NCBI GenBank assembly: GCA_037044905.1
Contig: JBAOKB010000137.1
Span: 1-54,731 of the forward strand
DNA length: 54,731 nt
Reading direction: 5' to 3'
Source: Hortaea werneckii
Taxonomy: Eukaryota; Ascomycota; Dothideomycetes; Mycosphaerellales; Teratosphaeriaceae
A program made the translations under genes and the position numbers. The notes under the pieces were generated by a model. The model made no database searches and was not told the origin of the DNA. It was given only the letters and a program-made list of their open reading frames with translations. Positions 51,967-54,731 of the stretch are shown here, piece by piece; the first letter of the stretch is position 1; every line of letters starts with the position of its first letter.

Positions 51967-52604
51967 TTAGCTCAAATCCAACTTCCACAGCCCATCGCCA
52001 ACGTAATGGCCATTCTCAATGCCTACGCCCTTCTTCTTCTCCTTCATCTCCTTAGTACCCATCTTCAGCACCCCAATCATGCAAGCATTCTCCTTCCCCT
52101 CCGCATCCACCACGACGACCTCACCCGGCTCAAGCTCCTTGCCCTCATTCCCATACTCGCCCGCATCGGGCTCACCGGGTAACCGACCACCAGGGCTCGT
52201 CAGACCGGGCACCATGAGCGTAGCACCACTGAGCACGAAGCGGATGGCGCCGCGGTCTATCCTGATCCGCGGGAAACACCAGGGGTAACGGTGGACGACG
52301 GTCAGGTGGGGCATGATGGCATCGTCCATGTGCTGCCAGAAGAGGGGTTGGCTGCCGAGACAGTACAGCGAGACGCGGTCGGGGACCTTGACCATGTCCA
52401 GCTGCTCTTTCTTGGGGAGGATCTCATCGATGTAGGGTTCCAGACGGGGGTAGGTGTCGAGGACCTTTTGGCGGATGCCGCGCTGGACGGAGGACTTGAC
52501 TTTGGTTTTGGAGCCGGCTGTGAAGCTGGAAGAGAAGGCGAGGTTGTCAGGACATGGACGGTGGGGATGCGGTATTCGATACGTACTAACTCTTTCTTGA
52601 ACAT
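51967..52604 (-). CDS. TMA20: Translation machinery-associated protein 20 (MCT-1 family, PUA domain)
   Basis: Exons 52604-52591 (14 nt) and 52525-51967 join across a 65 bp intron to 190 residues. The tiny first exon encodes MFKK plus two bases. The body reads KTKVKSSVQRGIRQKVLDTYP, EPYIDEILPKKEQL, then a C-terminal PUA domain with VDRGAIRFVLSGA-like and VVVVDAEGKENACMIGVLKM segments. MCT-1/Tma20 binds the 40S ribosome with Tma22 and acts in ribosome recycling and non-canonical initiation. A Gly/Pro-rich loop (residues about 115-135) is longer than in yeast. The donor GTTAGT is acceptable but not strong. Confidence 0.92.
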
Positions 52605-53011
52605 GATGATGGTATTGTATTGAACACCTAGTCCTTTCTCCAATACGCTGTGTATCTTGGGAAATGTCACTGGGGGAAAAGTGACTGTTACGACGAGTGA
52701 ATGTCTAGTCCCCCCACCTTCCCTTTGCGCTGTGCCCCACCACAGGACATCACCTCCGGGCATCACATGCGCCAAGCTTTCCCGGAGCGCCTACCGAATC
52801 CAGGCCCTCTCACGCTAAACCCGCTGGCATCGCCGAGAAGGTTCGATTACGCCAAATCAACAACACCTCAGCAGTAACAGTTACCCCTTCAATAATTGTA
52901 TGAGTCTGGCATTAGCATACCACTCAAATAACGACATCATCCTGACCGTCTGACCACCACGCTCCAACTACGGTCTGATTGACCAATTGATTGAACTGGC
53001 CAATAACCACC
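52605..53011. promoter_or_regulatory. Divergent promoter: TMA20 / SGT2
   Basis: 407 bp between two divergent start codons of housekeeping genes. No specific element was recognised. The SGT2 start codon at 53012 is followed immediately by an intron. Confidence 0.5.
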
Positions 53012-54258
53012 ATGGTAAATACTCCACATACAACCCCTCCAAATATTCGCCCGAAACATACCCAACTGACTTCCTCCAGGCCAGCGACTCCCGTAAGCGC
53101 CTCGCGCTCGCCATCGTCGACTTCCTCCAAACCTCCCTCAAGGACGGCACCCTCCAGGCCGAAGACGCCGACAGCATCGAGATCGCCTCCAACTGCATAG
53201 CCGAATGCTTCCACGTCGACCCGACCGATGAGGCGGCCATGAAGGAGGCCCTGGGCGGCCAGAACCTGCTGGCCATCTACGGCGTGTATGAGAAGCTCAA
53301 GGGCAAGAGCACCGCCTCGACCGAAGGCGACAGCAGCGCGAACGAGGGCCGGCCTAGCACGCCGTCCGTGCCCAAGGAAGGCGAGAAAGGCGGTCCGACG
53401 GCGGACAGCGAACGGTTGAAGGGCCAAGGCAACGCGGCAATGCAGAAGAAGGACTACCAGGGCGCCATTGACGCCTACACGAAAGCGCTGGAGATCGCCC
53501 CGCTGAACCCCATCTACCTCTCGAATCGCGCGGCCGCGTACTCGGGCGCCTCGCAGCATGAGCTGGCCAAGAACGATGCAGAGCTCGCAACCGCCGCGGA
53601 CCCCAAGTACACCAAGGCTTGGTCGCGACTGGGACTGGCGAGGTTCGCGCTGGGCGACGCCAAGGGCAGCATGGAGGCGTACAAGTCTGGGATCGACGCC
53701 GAGGGCAACGGTGGCAGCGACGCGATGAAGAAGGGTTACGAGACGGCCAAGAGGCGTGTGGAAGAGGAGAGCGGAGCAGGTGCAGCAGCTGAGGCCGACA
53801 ACGAAGCCGCAGCCCCACGCTCAGCACCTGGTGGTGGCGCCGGCGGTGCAGGAGGGATGCCCGATCTAGGCGGACTAGCCTCGATGCTCGGAGGCGGCGG
53901 CGGCGGTGGAGGCGGGATGCCAGACCTCGGCGCCCTGATGCAGAACCCCATGATGAGGCAGATGGCGCAGAACCTCATGAGCAACCCGGACATGATGAAC
54001 AACCTGATGAACAACCCGCAGCTGCGGAACATGGCGAACAACATGCGCGGTGGTGGTGGTCAAGGCGGTCAAGGAGGTGGGATGCCGGATATGAGCGCGA
54101 TGATGAACGATCCCGCCATTGCGGAGATGTGAGTTTCCACTGTCCTACGACGGCGTTATAAGAGATGTTCAACTAACACCCGAGACAACAGGGCACGGAA
54201 TTTCATGGGCGGAATGGGCGGCGGTGGTGCCGGTCGGGGAGGTGGTAGCGGCCAATAG
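53012..54258 (+). CDS. SGT2: Small glutamine-rich TPR co-chaperone Sgt2
   Basis: Exons 53012-53014, 53080-54128 and 54192-54258 give 372 residues; introns are 65 and 63 bp. The first coding exon is only the ATG, joined to ASDSRKRLALAIVDFL, the SGTA/Sgt2 N-terminal dimerisation helix. An alternative upstream in-frame start would read through the intron and is disfavoured. Residues about 105-225 hold TPR repeats (SERLKGQGNAAMQKKDYQGA, NPIYLSNRAAAY, YTKAWSRLGLARFALGDAKG). The C-terminus is Gly/Met/Asn-rich with PDLGGLASML and NPMMRQMAQNLMSNPDMMNNL, the substrate-binding region for tail-anchored proteins in the GET pathway. The glycine runs are longer than in yeast. Confidence 0.94.
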
Positions 54259-54731
54259 TTTTGCTAGCATTGGGCAAATCGGAAAAAGACATTTGACGGG
54301 AATAAAATCCATCACGAAGAAGGAAAGGTTGCCTTTTCAAGTCCGCAGCCTACATGTCTCATCCCACACATTATTTTTCTGCCATATTCTCGAGACTGCT
54401 GAAGCAAGACGCATGATACTGGGATTGCAGTTCTCAGAAAACAGGACCTCCGATAGAAGGCAGCTGGAAGATCTGACCTTGCGTCACTTTTGCTTGCAAT
54501 GGATATGAAGGGAGTAGGTAATCAAAGAGACTGGGGTTGAGGCTCAGTGGTCACAACGATTGCAAGAATAATGGCACGATGCAGTCCTTTTCTCTCATTT
54601 CTCATTTTCCCCCTTTTCCTCTTTTTACGAAACTTGCCTACCCTGACCATTTCGTCTATGCCCACCTGCCTACCTACCTGGACTAGTGCCAAGGAAGAAA
54701 CAGGTGAGAAAGCTGGAAAAGGATATGGAAG
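54259..54731. other. 3' flank of SGT2 to window end
   Basis: 473 bp with no recognisable gene. A CT-rich stretch at about 54590-54680 (TTTCTCATTTCTCATTTTCC, CTACCTACCTGG) may belong to the next gene's flank. Confidence 0.4.

Noticed and set aside
52924..53559. 211-codon minus-strand frame
   Set aside because: Antisense to SGT2 TPR exons; the plus-strand protein is clearly conserved.

Overview
The window reads as a chromosomal segment of a filamentous ascomycete (Pezizomycotina, possibly Dothideomycetes; the class is a guess). Nearly all genes carry short GT-AG introns of about 48-100 bp with CTAAC-like branch sites. The families are typical of these fungi: Zn2Cys6 regulators, an RTA1 membrane protein, a BGL2-type GH17 glucanase and TIM54. 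Long AT-rich blocks almost free of CpA/TpG carry the signature of repeat-induced point mutation (RIP). Exon joins below were made by eye from splice signals, frame continuity and family conservation. No tRNA, rRNA or CRISPR was recognised.

Layout. 1-5022 (minus): a large, intron-free, intact RecQ-type helicase with OrsD-like C2H2 fingers, running off the left edge. About 5.6-8.0 kb: RIP island 1. 8.1-12.9 kb: class II aldolase with a damaged 5' end, a RidA-amine oxidase fusion and a ketopantoate-reductase-like gene. 13.5-14.9 kb: RIP island 2. 15.2-31.1 kb: a dense block with a betaine-type aldehyde dehydrogenase, FMN 2-hydroxyacid oxidase, methylmalonate-semialdehyde dehydrogenase, NAD-binding epimerase-like protein, GABA transaminase, DapA-type lyase, Zn2Cys6 regulator and AAAP amino-acid permease. 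31.1-36.4 kb: gene-poor, with homopolymer runs, a truncated RidA fragment and a possible broken small secreted protein. 36.5-54.3 kb: mostly ordinary chromosome: sugar transporter (frameshifted), TIM54, a second Zn2Cys6 regulator, RTA1 protein, PET8-type SAM carrier (frameshifted), GH17 glucanase, RRP1, a chromodomain-SET H3K9 methyltransferase (two frameshifts), TMA20 and SGT2.

How the genes may work together. The 9.3-31 kb enzymes can be ordered into one route: amine oxidase (amine to aminoaldehyde), aldehyde dehydrogenase (to an omega-amino acid such as beta-alanine or GABA), omega-aminotransferase (to malonate or succinate semialdehyde), then CoA-acylating semialdehyde dehydrogenase (to acetyl-CoA). 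A permease and a pathway-type regulator sit beside them, and four divergent gene pairs share promoters. This is an inferred polyamine/beta-alanine catabolic cluster, not a demonstrated one. A second theme is genome defence: RIP islands, a telomere-helicase-like gene and an H3K9 methyltransferase, the enzyme class that marks RIP-mutated DNA, lie in the same window.
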